NCBI RefSeq assembly: GCF_900113605.1
Contig: NZ_FOPY01000016.1
Span: 1 to 64,000 of the forward strand
Direction: 5' to 3'
Source of the DNA: Modicisalibacter xianhensis
GTDB taxonomy: Bacteria; Pseudomonadota; Gammaproteobacteria; Pseudomonadales; Halomonadaceae
DNA length: 64,000 bases
Part shown: one piece after another, positions 1-7,765 of the stretch
Position numbering within the stretch: the stretch's first letter is position 1
Layout: each line of letters opens with the position of its first letter
Translations under genes and position numbers: made by a program
Notes under the pieces: model-generated
What the model was told of the DNA's origin: nothing
Database searches by the model: none
The model's input: only the letters and a program-made list of their open reading frames with translations

Positions 1-293
1 TGGGCCTTCTGCTCGGCCAGACGCAGCTTCTCCTCAAGTTCCTTGATGCGCTGCTCCGGGGTCGGAGGCGATTTTGGCATGACAGGTCTCCTGGCGGCGC
101 GCTCCGTGGCCCCGGGACGCCAGTCCTGGTGACCATAGCGACGCAACCACTGTAGTACCGTCGAGCGGCCCTGGATACCGTAGCGAGCCTGAGCCTGCTT
201 GTAGGTCATCTCGCCGCGCTCGACCTGGTCTACCACCGTCTGTTTAAAGGCCAGGGTGTAGTCCCGCTGGGTGCGTTTAATGCGTTGATTCAT
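1..293 (-). CDS. IS3-family transposase OrfA (partial, continues beyond left edge)
   Basis: The translated N-terminus (97 codons visible) begins MNQRIKRTQRDYTLAFKQ and holds the helix-turn-helix of IS3 OrfA proteins (transposase_8 type): a TYKQAQARYGIQGRSTVLQWL segment around residues 33-53, then a charged coiled-coil stretch (PEQRIKELEEKLRLAEQ) that starts the leucine-zipper region. OrfA binds the terminal repeats and normally makes the active transposase by frameshift with OrfB. The start at 293 is the first ATG in frame. No stop or frameshift is visible in the part shown. The family call is firm; whether the element is intact cannot be judged. Confidence 0.8.
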   Translation of the reverse strand, partial: MNQRIKRTQRDYTLAFKQTVVDQVERGEMTYKQAQARYGIQGRSTVLQWLRRYGHQDWRPGATERAARRPVMPKSPPTPEQRIKELEEKLRLAEQKA

Positions 294-342
294 CACGTTC
301 TCCCAAGATAAGGGGCGGAACGTGTCAACTCTATTCAGGACA
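1..342 (-). mobile_element. IS3-family insertion sequence, 5' terminal part
   Basis: The element is read on the minus strand and runs off the left edge. Its outer end appears to be near 342, where the minus strand begins TGTCCTGAATAGAGTTGACA, a TG-starting terminal repeat typical of IS3-type elements, about 50 nt upstream of the OrfA start. The other terminal repeat, OrfB and any target-site duplication lie outside the window, so the exact end is inferred. Confidence 0.7.
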
Positions 343-406
343 GGTCAAGGTGGTAAAAAAAGCCGAACCGTGATTCTTGTGCTGTCGACGGCGCGGACGC
401 TGGGCA

Positions 407-1606
407 TCAGCGTTGGCGTGACAGTACGCGCAGTCGCGACTCGAGCAGGTCGAGATCGAGATAAGTGCCCTGCAGGTGACGCTTGCCGGTATTGGGGTCG
501 AAGGCGCGACGTCCGTGCAGTACGCGACGGTTGTCGAACGCGATCATCTGGCCCGGCGCGAGGGCGAACTCGATCTGGTGGCGCGGGTCGTGCAGCAATT
601 GCCAGAAGTGGCGATAGGCGGCGTACCAGGCATCGACGTCATGCAAGGGCAGGCGCAGGGTATCGCGAATCCAGTTATTGAAGCGGATTTCCAGCGGCCT
701 GCCATCCTCGTCCAGCTCAATGATCGGGGCACGGATGGCGATGTCGTGCTCTTCGTCCTGAAAGCGGAAGTCGATTGGCGTCTCGCTGAGGATACGGAAA
801 TGCTCCGGCGATTCCTGACGCAGGATCTCGGCGACGGTGAAGCCGTCGGCAAACGTCGACTCGCCACCCTCGGCCTCGTTCTGTAGGCAGTAAAGCAATT
901 GAATGTCGGGCGGCTGTCGCCAGTTGGGCAGGTCGGTGTGCAACGCCAGCGCAATGGGCGTATAAGCCGCATTGTTGGGGTTGGGCTTGGATCGTACGTC
1001 GAAACGCGCCCCGAAGTTGGTGGCACGCATGGGGCCGATGCGTCCGGCCAGGCGGCTGACTTCCTCTTCGACCAGCGGGCCATCGTCGAGCAGGACGAGG
1101 CCGTCACGCAGCAGTGCCTCGAGCCACTGACGCTCGCCATCGCCCTCTTCCTCCATGAAATCATTATGCGAGACCCGCTCGGGCGTGAATCCCACATGCC
1201 AGGGGCGACGGGGCGGAACGATCTGGGCCGGGGTGAACGCGGCGTTCTCGAGTCGCCGCTGATGCAGCCAGACCGGATCGAAGCGGCTGACATGATCGTC
1301 GGCCCAAGACAGCAACAGGTTGCCGTCAACCACTCGGGCAGCGGGAGGTGTCTCGATGTCGTCGAGGGGGATGAAGAGACGTTCCCGCGTCAGTGGATGG
1401 CGGCACTCGACACAGGCGCAATGATCGCGTAGCCACAGCCAAGGGAAATGCGCCTGGGTATCATCGTCCCAGCGCAGCGTGACCCGGGCGCCAGTAGTGA
1501 CAGCGTCGACCAAGGCAGGTCCCTCGGCATGGGCAGCGAGTTCTCCCATGTCGATGCGGGGACGAGCGGTGTTTTGCTCGTCATGTTGCGGTGTTGCCGT
1601 TTGCAT
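407..1606 (-). CDS. gamma-butyrobetaine dioxygenase-like Fe(II)/2-oxoglutarate oxygenase
   Basis: A 399-residue protein with the two-part BBOX architecture. The N-terminal DUF971-type domain carries the zinc cysteines C63, C65 and C68 in WLRDHCACVECRHP. The C-terminal TauD/TfdA double-stranded beta-helix has the iron ligands H223-x-D225 (ALHTDLPNW) and H364 (RVLHGRR). The family hydroxylates gamma-butyrobetaine to L-carnitine with 2-oxoglutarate and O2. A trimethyllysine-type or other betaine substrate is also possible. The start at 1606 has a perfect AGGAGG; a longer frame to 1708 exists but lacks one. It is divergent from the LysR gene at 1718, which may control it. No other carnitine genes are adjacent. 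Confidence 0.85.
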   Translation of the reverse strand: MQTATPQHDEQNTARPRIDMGELAAHAEGPALVDAVTTGARVTLRWDDDTQAHFPWLWLRDHCACVECRHPLTRERLFIPLDDIETPPAARVVDGNLLLSWADDHVSRFDPVWLHQRRLENAAFTPAQIVPPRRPWHVGFTPERVSHNDFMEEEGDGERQWLEALLRDGLVLLDDGPLVEEEVSRLAGRIGPMRATNFGARFDVRSKPNPNNAAYTPIALALHTDLPNWRQPPDIQLLYCLQNEAEGGESTFADGFTVAEILRQESPEHFRILSETPIDFRFQDEEHDIAIRAPIIELDEDGRPLEIRFNNWIRDTLRLPLHDVDAWYAAYRHFWQLLHDPRHQIEFALAPGQMIAFDNRRVLHGRRAFDPNTGKRHLQGTYLDLDLLESRLRVLSRQR

Positions 1607-1717
1607 CGAAACCTCCTGGACGCGGTTGGACAGGTGATGTTGATCGGTGAACAAGGATGAAGATTGAGCATGCCTGGGACAAACGATTAATCTGGGGGCT
1701 ATGACCAAGCTCCGCTA

Positions 1718-2599
1718 ATGACTCACTTGCCCATGAAACCCCTTCCTCCCGTACTCTGGCTGCAAGCCTTCGAAGCCGCCGCACGCACCCTCAGCTTTAC
1801 TGAAGCCGGCAATGAGCTCGGCGTGACCCAATCGGCGGTTAGCCAACGCATTCGCTTGCTCGAAGACCGCCTGGGCCAGAAATTGTTCGTACGCCATCCG
1901 CGTAGCCTGACGCTGACACCTGCCGGGCAGGCCTGGTTGCCAAGTGTGCAAGAGGCCTTCACGCGGCTGGCCGAAGGTACGGCTGAAGTGTTCGGCCCGC
2001 ACCCGGAGGCGCCTGTCACGCTGCGTGCCACCCCGGTCATGCAGCAGACCTGGCTGGTGCCTCGCCTGCTCGAGTTCCATCGCACCCAGCCCCAGGTAGC
2101 AGTACACCTTGTCAGTGCGATCTGGACCGAAGACTTCGGGCCCGAAGGTGCCGATCTGGAAATCCGTTACGGCAGAGGCGACTGGGAGGGGTTCGAGGCA
2201 CACTCGCTTGGTGCTGAGTCGATGTTGCCGGTGTGCTCCCCTGAGGTGGCTGAACGACTGCATTCGCCAGCCGACCTGGCCGGCGAGACCCTGCTGCATG
2301 CGCTCGGCTTTGCCGTCGGCTGGCCTGCCTGGCTGGAGCAGGCCGGCGTGCCGGGACTTGACAGGCAATGTCCATCGATCACCTGCGACAACCAGGTCAC
2401 TACTCTGACACTGGCAGCCCAGGGCGGCGGCGTGGCCCTGACGCACGACAGCCTGTTGGCTCGGCGTGACGATCTTGTCGCACCGTTTTCACTGACCGTT
2501 CCCAGCGATGAGCGTTTCTGGTTGGTACGTCCCTTGCGCTTGCGCTGGCGCCAGGAGGCCGGGCTGCTCTGGGACTGGCTGATGCGTTTCGCCGACTGA
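1718..2599 (+). CDS. LysR-family transcriptional regulator (GcvA-like)
   Basis: A 293-residue LysR protein. Residues about 10-70 form the winged helix-turn-helix (AARTLSFTEAGNELGVTQSAVSQRI, followed by LFVRHPRSLTLTPAG), and the rest is the periplasmic-binding-like effector domain. The short N-terminus ending in LPPVLWLQAFEAAA resembles the GcvA/AmpR subgroup. It is transcribed divergently from the BBOX-like oxygenase with about 110 bp between the starts, the usual layout for a LysR regulator and its target, so control of that gene by a quaternary amine or amino acid is a reasonable inference. An alternative start is the Met at 1733. Confidence 0.85.
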   Translation: MTHLPMKPLPPVLWLQAFEAAARTLSFTEAGNELGVTQSAVSQRIRLLEDRLGQKLFVRHPRSLTLTPAGQAWLPSVQEAFTRLAEGTAEVFGPHPEAPVTLRATPVMQQTWLVPRLLEFHRTQPQVAVHLVSAIWTEDFGPEGADLEIRYGRGDWEGFEAHSLGAESMLPVCSPEVAERLHSPADLAGETLLHALGFAVGWPAWLEQAGVPGLDRQCPSITCDNQVTTLTLAAQGGGVALTHDSLLARRDDLVAPFSLTVPSDERFWLVRPLRLRWRQEAGLLWDWLMRFAD

Positions 2600-2641
2600 G
2601 GCCTATGCTGTAGTCAGTATCTCACCATGGAGGCAGAGGCG

Positions 2642-3094
2642 ATGAGAGACACATCAAAGCCAGCATTCCGCTGTCGGCGCCAAGCCGCAACCCTGCTGAT
2701 GGCTGCCTCGATAGGAATGGTGACTGCGCTGGCGGGGGCGGATGATATGCCCCGGACTGACGACAGTGGCCGCGATCAAGCTCAGTGGCAGCAAGGACAC
2801 TCCCGGGAACGCCCCGACAGGCACGGCAATGAGAGGCGCTTTGATCGTGACGATCATCACCACGACCAGCGCGAGCGACGTGGTGATGGCATGCAACTGG
2901 AACCCCGCGTCGAAGTGATCGTCGATGACCTGTCGACTCGCGAACCGGCACGACGAGAGTCCCGGGTAGACGAAGATGAGGGCGCAACTATCTGTCGCCA
3001 GGCACATAGCGTGACCTGGTCCACTCGCAACCTGCCTTGCCCCGATTCGCAGCCGGCCGAGCGCTCCAATGTGTGGTCGACCACCGACAAGTAA
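2642..3094 (+). CDS. small secreted histidine/arginine-rich protein of unknown function
   Basis: 150 residues starting MRDTSKPAFRCRRQ; GGAGG about 8 nt upstream supports 2642 over the upstream Met at 2627. A hydrophobic stretch (residues about 17-34, AATLLMAASIGMVTALAGA) looks like a Sec signal peptide ending at ADD. The mature part is very hydrophilic, with a DRDDHHHDQRERRGD segment and many Arg/Asp, suggesting a disordered periplasmic protein that might bind metal or nucleic acid. Two Cys near the C-terminus could form a disulfide. I do not recognise a family. Its length, clear RBS and stop within the gene-dense layout suggest it is a real gene. Confidence 0.55.
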   Translation: MRDTSKPAFRCRRQAATLLMAASIGMVTALAGADDMPRTDDSGRDQAQWQQGHSRERPDRHGNERRFDRDDHHHDQRERRGDGMQLEPRVEVIVDDLSTREPARRESRVDEDEGATICRQAHSVTWSTRNLPCPDSQPAERSNVWSTTDK

Positions 3095-3113
3095 GCACCG
3101 GCAGCTCCGGTGC
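3095..3113 (+). terminator. short hairpin after the small secreted protein
   Basis: GCACCGG and CCGGTGC form a 7-bp stem with a 5-nt loop directly after the stop codon. No T-run follows, so it is only a weak terminator candidate. Confidence 0.3.
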
Positions 3114-3257
3114 ATGTCATCGATTCCCTGCTTTCATTTCGTTATGAAACCAATGGTTACGTTCGGTTGGTGGTGATCCCTGCGTTCTTGTTCCAGTCTT
3201 GAATTCGATTGTTCTTCTTTTTCAGACCGCACTTGCAGCGTCCAAAGGAATGAACGC

Positions 3258-4403
3258 ATGCCAAATCGTCGCGAATTTCTAGTTGGCGCGGCCGCCGCAG
3301 CCGCAGCTACTTCTGCTTCAAAGCTACTGGCTGCTCAGGATGGCCCCTCACTGAGCAACACCAATGTTGGTGGTAACAATCAGGGAATCATTTCCGAATT
3401 GCCAGAAAACCCACCCTTGGCTTCCAAGCTGTTTCCGCCCGAGCATAAGTTCGGTGTCGGTGGGACACAACTGGGAAATATCTTCAAGGTCACGCCTGAT
3501 GAAGAGGCCGAGAACATGCTCGAGGCCTGTTGGGAAAATGGCGTGCGCTATTTCGATACGTCGCCGTTCTACGGCATGGGCCTCTCCGAGCGCCGGTTAG
3601 GGCATTTTCTCAATGGCAAGCCGCCGCAGGAATACCTGCTGTCGAGCAAGATAGGGCGGTTGCTAAAGGCCGATGCATCGGTGGATAGCCAGGGCAACTG
3701 GAAGGGTGACCTGAACTTCAGCTACCACTTCGATTACACCGCCGCCGGCACGCGTCGTTCCATCGAGGACAGCCTGCAGCGTTTGGGCGTTCCCAAGATC
3801 GACATCGTCTACATCCATGACCTGACGCCAGGCATGCTGGGCAAGGATTGGAGGGAGTACCTCGAGACAGCGCGCAAGGGTGCCATGCCTGAATTATCGC
3901 GTATGCGCGAGGAGGGCATCATCGGCCACTGGGGAATGGGGGTGAATAATATCGAAACCTGCCTTGCGGCCATGGAATCCGCCGATCCAGACGTGATGCT
4001 TCAGGCCACCAAGTACAACCTGATGGATCATGAAGAGGTCCTTAACCGCCTGTTTCCGAAGTGTCGCGAGAACGATGTCTCGGTGATCGTCGGTGCGCCG
4101 TTGGGTGCCGGCTTTCTCGCCGGGGTGAATCGTTGGTTATACAGTGATGGCATTCCCGACGGCTATTGGGAGAAGCGTGATCGTATTGCTCAGATCGCCC
4201 ATCAACATGGCATCGATCTGCGTACGGCCGCACTGCAGTTCACGGCGGCACCGGATGTAGTCGCCGCGACCATCCCTGGCGCCCGCAATGCGCAACAGGC
4301 GCGCGAGAACCGCGCATCGATGAATGTCAGGATTCCTGCCGAGTTCTGGCAACAACTCAAACAGGAAGGGTTGATTGCCCAGGATGCACCCACACCTGGC
4401 TAA
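3258..4403 (+). CDS. Tat-exported aldo/keto reductase
   Basis: 381 residues. The N-terminus NRREFLVGAAAAAAATSASKLLAAQ has a twin-arginine motif (RREFLVG) plus an Ala-rich hydrophobic segment, so export by the Tat pathway is predicted. The rest is a TIM-barrel aldo/keto reductase of the D-threo-aldose dehydrogenase / galactose dehydrogenase type, with all four catalytic residues: D100 and Y105 (YFDTSPFYGMG), K131 (LSSKIGR) and H187 (VYIHDL). Such enzymes normally use NAD(P)H, which is not free in the periplasm, so either the folded enzyme carries its cofactor out or the signal acts otherwise. The substrate cannot be told. It stands alone, convergent with mtfA. Confidence 0.85.
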   Translation: MPNRREFLVGAAAAAAATSASKLLAAQDGPSLSNTNVGGNNQGIISELPENPPLASKLFPPEHKFGVGGTQLGNIFKVTPDEEAENMLEACWENGVRYFDTSPFYGMGLSERRLGHFLNGKPPQEYLLSSKIGRLLKADASVDSQGNWKGDLNFSYHFDYTAAGTRRSIEDSLQRLGVPKIDIVYIHDLTPGMLGKDWREYLETARKGAMPELSRMREEGIIGHWGMGVNNIETCLAAMESADPDVMLQATKYNLMDHEEVLNRLFPKCRENDVSVIVGAPLGAGFLAGVNRWLYSDGIPDGYWEKRDRIAQIAHQHGIDLRTAALQFTAAPDVVAATIPGARNAQQARENRASMNVRIPAEFWQQLKQEGLIAQDAPTPG

Positions 4404-4433
4404 GCTGCGCGAGGGATGAATACGCTGGCCGGT

Positions 4434-5231
4434 TCAAGCGCGTCTGTAGGCTTTGAACCGGGCCAGCGGATCCTGGCGAAAATAGCGGTGCAGCAAGGAA
4501 TAAAGGGTAGGGTAGGCGTCACTCAGGACATCCGGCGCAGTGAAGAAGTGTTCGCAGCAGACGGCAAAACACTCGGCGGGATGGGTGGCGGCGTAATCGT
4601 CGATGGGCGTGGGTTCGCCGCGCTCGAGGTGGGCTTGTAGATCATCCCAGACGGCCATGAACGTCTGGTACCACTCGCGACCGTCGATATCCGACGAGAG
4701 CGGTGGCAAGCCATCGGCATCCAGCGAATTATCCATGTCGAGCTTGTGAGAAAGCTCGTGAATGATCACGTTGAACCCGGTCCAGTCACCACTGTCACGC
4801 ACATCGGCCAACGACAGCACGACGGGCCCCTGATGCCAGGTCTCGCCGACCCTCTCATCCGTGTATTCATGCATGACGCCGGCTTCATCCATTTCGGCGA
4901 CCTGACAACGAAACGCCTCGGGCAGGACAACGATCTCGTGCACGCCGGCAAAAACCTCTTCGGCATCGGCATCATTCCACCCCAGCGTGAGCAAGCCGGC
5001 CTGGGCCAACAGGCTCAAGCGGTCGGCCAAGTCGAAGTCCAGCCCTTCCGGCAGGGTCAAACGCTTGCGATGCAGCATGCGCCAGGTGCGCTGCGCCAAG
5101 CGTTGGCGTTCCTCGTCACCAAGGGCGGCCAACAGCGGCAGGCGTTCACAAGCCTGTTGCCATTCCGCTTGAGGAAAAGGGTGGCGGGCATCGAATCGCT
5201 CGGCCCGCCACTGGCGCCACTTGTGCAGCAT
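4434..5231 (-). CDS. mtfA: MtfA-type zinc peptidase
   Basis: 265 residues, about the same length as E. coli MtfA. It has the modified metalloprotease motif H158-E-L-S-H162-KLDM characteristic of the family (HExxHKLD) and a downstream Glu in AECFAVCCEHFF as a possible third ligand. In E. coli MtfA binds the glucose repressor Mlc and has aminopeptidase activity; that role here is inferred. The start is fixed by context: the ATG at 5231 overlaps the stop of the upstream GNAT-nitrilase gene (TAATG), so the two are translationally coupled. The longer frame to 5546 overlaps the other gene and was rejected. Confidence 0.85.
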   Translation of the reverse strand: MLHKWRQWRAERFDARHPFPQAEWQQACERLPLLAALGDEERQRLAQRTWRMLHRKRLTLPEGLDFDLADRLSLLAQAGLLTLGWNDADAEEVFAGVHEIVVLPEAFRCQVAEMDEAGVMHEYTDERVGETWHQGPVVLSLADVRDSGDWTGFNVIIHELSHKLDMDNSLDADGLPPLSSDIDGREWYQTFMAVWDDLQAHLERGEPTPIDDYAATHPAECFAVCCEHFFTAPDVLSDAYPTLYSLLHRYFRQDPLARFKAYRRA

Positions 5232-6808
5232 TAGTGATCTTCCTGCCGGCCCCCGGATGGCCGGCCCCCGCTCTTCCAAGACCAGTCGCGCCAGCGCAGG
5301 TCGAACAGGTCCTTGCGGCGGTCCTTGAGGTTGGTCACCGAGCCTTCCGAACGAACGATCTTCAAGCGCAGCAGGTCGAGATCCGAGAAGATCACCATTT
5401 CGGTATTCGGCGTTGTCTCGGAAAGTACGGCATCGTGCGGGAAGGCGAAGTCGGAAGGCGAGAACACTGCCGACTGGCCGTACTGGATATCCAGATTCTC
5501 GATCGAGGGCACGTTGCCTACGCTGCCGCACAGTACCACGTAGCACTCGTTCTCGATGGCGCGGGCCTGGGCGCAGTGGCGCACCCGCAGGTAGCTGTTC
5601 TTGGTGTCGGTCCAGAATGGCACGAAGAGAATATCCATGTCCTGATCGGCGAGCAGGCGCGGCAGCTCCGGGAACTCCACGTCATAGCAGATCAGGATGC
5701 CGATGCGCCCGGCATCGGTCTCGAACACGCGCAACTCGTCGCCGCCTTCCACCACCCAGTCGCGACGCTCCTGCGGTGTGATATGCAGCTTGGCCTGGCT
5801 CTCGGTGGAACCGTCGCGATGGCATAGGTAGGAGACGTTGTAAATCCTGCCGTCCTCGCCTTGTTCGATCATCGAGCCGGCAATGATATTGATATTGTAG
5901 GAGACCGCCATTCGCGAGATTTCGGTCTTGAACTGCTCGGTGAAGCCAGCCAGGTAGCGGATCGCCTGGAGCTGATCGGACTGGTCTGTCAGTCCCATCA
6001 ACGGGGTGTTGAAGAGTTCGGGCAAAACCACGAAGTCGCTTTGGTAATCGGACACTGCATCGACATAGTATTCGACCTGCTGCAGGACCGACTCTACCGA
6101 GGCGAACTCACGCATCTGCCACTGCACGGCGCCGACGCGGACCTGAGTGCGGCGCGACTCGAGGATACGCTCGGCGGGCTCGAAGAGGATATTGTTCCAT
6201 TCGAGCAGCGTGGCGTAGCCCTGCGACTTTTCATCCTCCGGCAGGTACTTGCGCAGCAGGCGCTTGACCAGGAAACCGTTAGCAAGCTGGAAGGAGAGAA
6301 TCGGATCGTGGATTTCCTTGCGCGCGACCTTTTCCAGATACTCGGTCGGGGACATTTCCTCGGCGTACTGGTGATAGTTGGGGATGCGCCCACCGGCCAG
6401 GGTCGCACGCAGGTTCATCGAGCGGCACAGTTCCTTACGAGCTTCGTAGAGGCGTCGACCCAGGCGATGCCCGCGGTAATCCGGATGAATGAGCACATCC
6501 AGGCCATACAGTGCATCACCATCCGGATTGTTGAGGATGATCTCACGATGGCCGATCAGGTCGTCATACTTGTGCGGGTTGGAAAAACGGTCATAGTCCA
6601 CCAGCGCGGTCAGCGCCACGCCGACAATCCGGCCGTCATCCTCGATCACGATCTGGCCGTCGGGAAACTCCGAAATCAGCTTGTCGATGGTCAGCTTGGG
6701 CCAGGCGCCCCCGATATCGTTATAGACGGAATCCATCAGCGTCTTGAGCTGCGGATAGTCGTCCAGCGTCAGGTTGCGCAGATTGAGATGGAGATCGTCT
6801 AGGGACAT
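5231..6808 (-). CDS. GNAT acetyltransferase - carbon-nitrogen hydrolase fusion protein
   Basis: 525 residues, two domains. Residues about 8-210 are a GNAT fold (VLIHPDYRGHRLGRRLYEARK gives the acetyl-CoA loop R/Q-x-x-G-x-G/A in slightly degenerate form). Residues about 222-510 are a nitrilase-superfamily amidase with the complete triad E264 (VVLPELFNT), K340 (AKLHITP) and C374 (ILICYDVEFPEL). The same fusion is widespread in proteobacteria, but its substrate is not established; hydrolysis of a C-N bond coupled to N-acylation is plausible. It is first in a two-gene operon with mtfA, which follows with a one-base overlap. Confidence 0.85.
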   Translation of the reverse strand: MSLDDLHLNLRNLTLDDYPQLKTLMDSVYNDIGGAWPKLTIDKLISEFPDGQIVIEDDGRIVGVALTALVDYDRFSNPHKYDDLIGHREIILNNPDGDALYGLDVLIHPDYRGHRLGRRLYEARKELCRSMNLRATLAGGRIPNYHQYAEEMSPTEYLEKVARKEIHDPILSFQLANGFLVKRLLRKYLPEDEKSQGYATLLEWNNILFEPAERILESRRTQVRVGAVQWQMREFASVESVLQQVEYYVDAVSDYQSDFVVLPELFNTPLMGLTDQSDQLQAIRYLAGFTEQFKTEISRMAVSYNINIIAGSMIEQGEDGRIYNVSYLCHRDGSTESQAKLHITPQERRDWVVEGGDELRVFETDAGRIGILICYDVEFPELPRLLADQDMDILFVPFWTDTKNSYLRVRHCAQARAIENECYVVLCGSVGNVPSIENLDIQYGQSAVFSPSDFAFPHDAVLSETTPNTEMVIFSDLDLLRLKIVRSEGSVTNLKDRRKDLFDLRWRDWSWKSGGRPSGGRQEDH

Positions 6809-6945
6809 GGGCGTCTCGAGTCCTTGGGTTAAGGCAGTAGGTTAACATGCAGGCATGACCGCCAGGACGACCATGGACAGCAAACGCCATCAGACGTTCA
6901 CTGTCCTTGCCCTTGCGTCGGGAAAAGCGAGTAACGAGATGATGC

Positions 6946-7644
6946 TCAGCGGCCAAGCGTTTCCAGGAAGGCCAGGGCACGGCCGTGCGAGAGCGCCGAG
7001 GCGTGCTGGTCGTAGGCGCTGCGTGCCCAGCAGTTGAAACCATGATCGGCGCTATCGTAGACGAACATTTCGGCATCGTCGCGTTCGGCAAAGGCCTGGC
7101 GTGTCTGCTCGATATGTTCGTTGGTGATGTGCTTGTCCTGACCGGCGAAGTGAAACTGGACGGGAACCCGTAACTGGTCGGCCTTATCGAGGTGGTTGGC
7201 GATGCCGCCGGGATAGAAGCATATCGCGGAATCCACGCCTGCCTTCAGGGCGCTGCGGAAGGAAAGAATGCCCCCCATGCAGTAGCCCAGCGAGGCCACC
7301 TTGCCCTCGAGTTCCGGCCGGCCACGCAGCGCCTCGACCGCGCTGGCGATATCCTCGATGGCCTGGTCTGCATCCATGGCCTTCATCAGGGAAAAAGCCT
7401 TTTCCATATCTTCCCCTTCATACCCCAACTCAACGCCGGGCTCCTGGCGCCAGAAGACATCCGGGGCCAGCACCACGTAACCATCCAGCGCGTACTGTTC
7501 CGCAACGCTGCGGATATGCGCGTTGACACCGAATATCTCCTGCAGCAGAACAATACCGGGGCCCTTTCGTGCCGGTGGAAGGGCAAGATAGCCTTTGAAC
7601 TTACCGCCGTCCCTGGCGGTGATGTCGATCCATTGCGATGCCAT
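6946..7644 (-). CDS. dienelactone hydrolase family protein
   Basis: 232-residue alpha/beta hydrolase of the dienelactone hydrolase (DLH) type. The nucleophile elbow is LGYCMGG with C122, and an Asp (AGQDKHI) and a His (YDSADHGFN) near the C-terminus complete the Cys-Asp-His triad. Classical DLH opens dienelactone to maleylacetate in chlorocatechol breakdown. No chloroaromatic genes lie nearby, so a general esterase or lactonase role is as likely. The gene is monocistronic, with a start preceded by AGGAGT. A 7-bp inverted repeat (GACAGGC/GCCTGTC, 7667-7692) in its upstream region may be an operator. Confidence 0.85.
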   Translation of the reverse strand: MASQWIDITARDGGKFKGYLALPPARKGPGIVLLQEIFGVNAHIRSVAEQYALDGYVVLAPDVFWRQEPGVELGYEGEDMEKAFSLMKAMDADQAIEDIASAVEALRGRPELEGKVASLGYCMGGILSFRSALKAGVDSAICFYPGGIANHLDKADQLRVPVQFHFAGQDKHITNEHIEQTRQAFAERDDAEMFVYDSADHGFNCWARSAYDQHASALSHGRALAFLETLGR

Positions 7645-7765
7645 TGAAGACTCCTTGACGATGCGGGACAGGCGATAGTGCCAAGGCCTGTCATGGTAAC
7701 GGGTCCAGTCTAGGCATCATCAGGCTACTAGCGCCAACCAATGGCGAGAGTCGTTCAGTGTGAAG

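Noticed and set aside
7733-7755. CGCCA/TGGCG hairpin downstream of the WD40 lipoprotein gene
   Set aside because: A 5-bp stem without a T-run is too weak to call a terminator.
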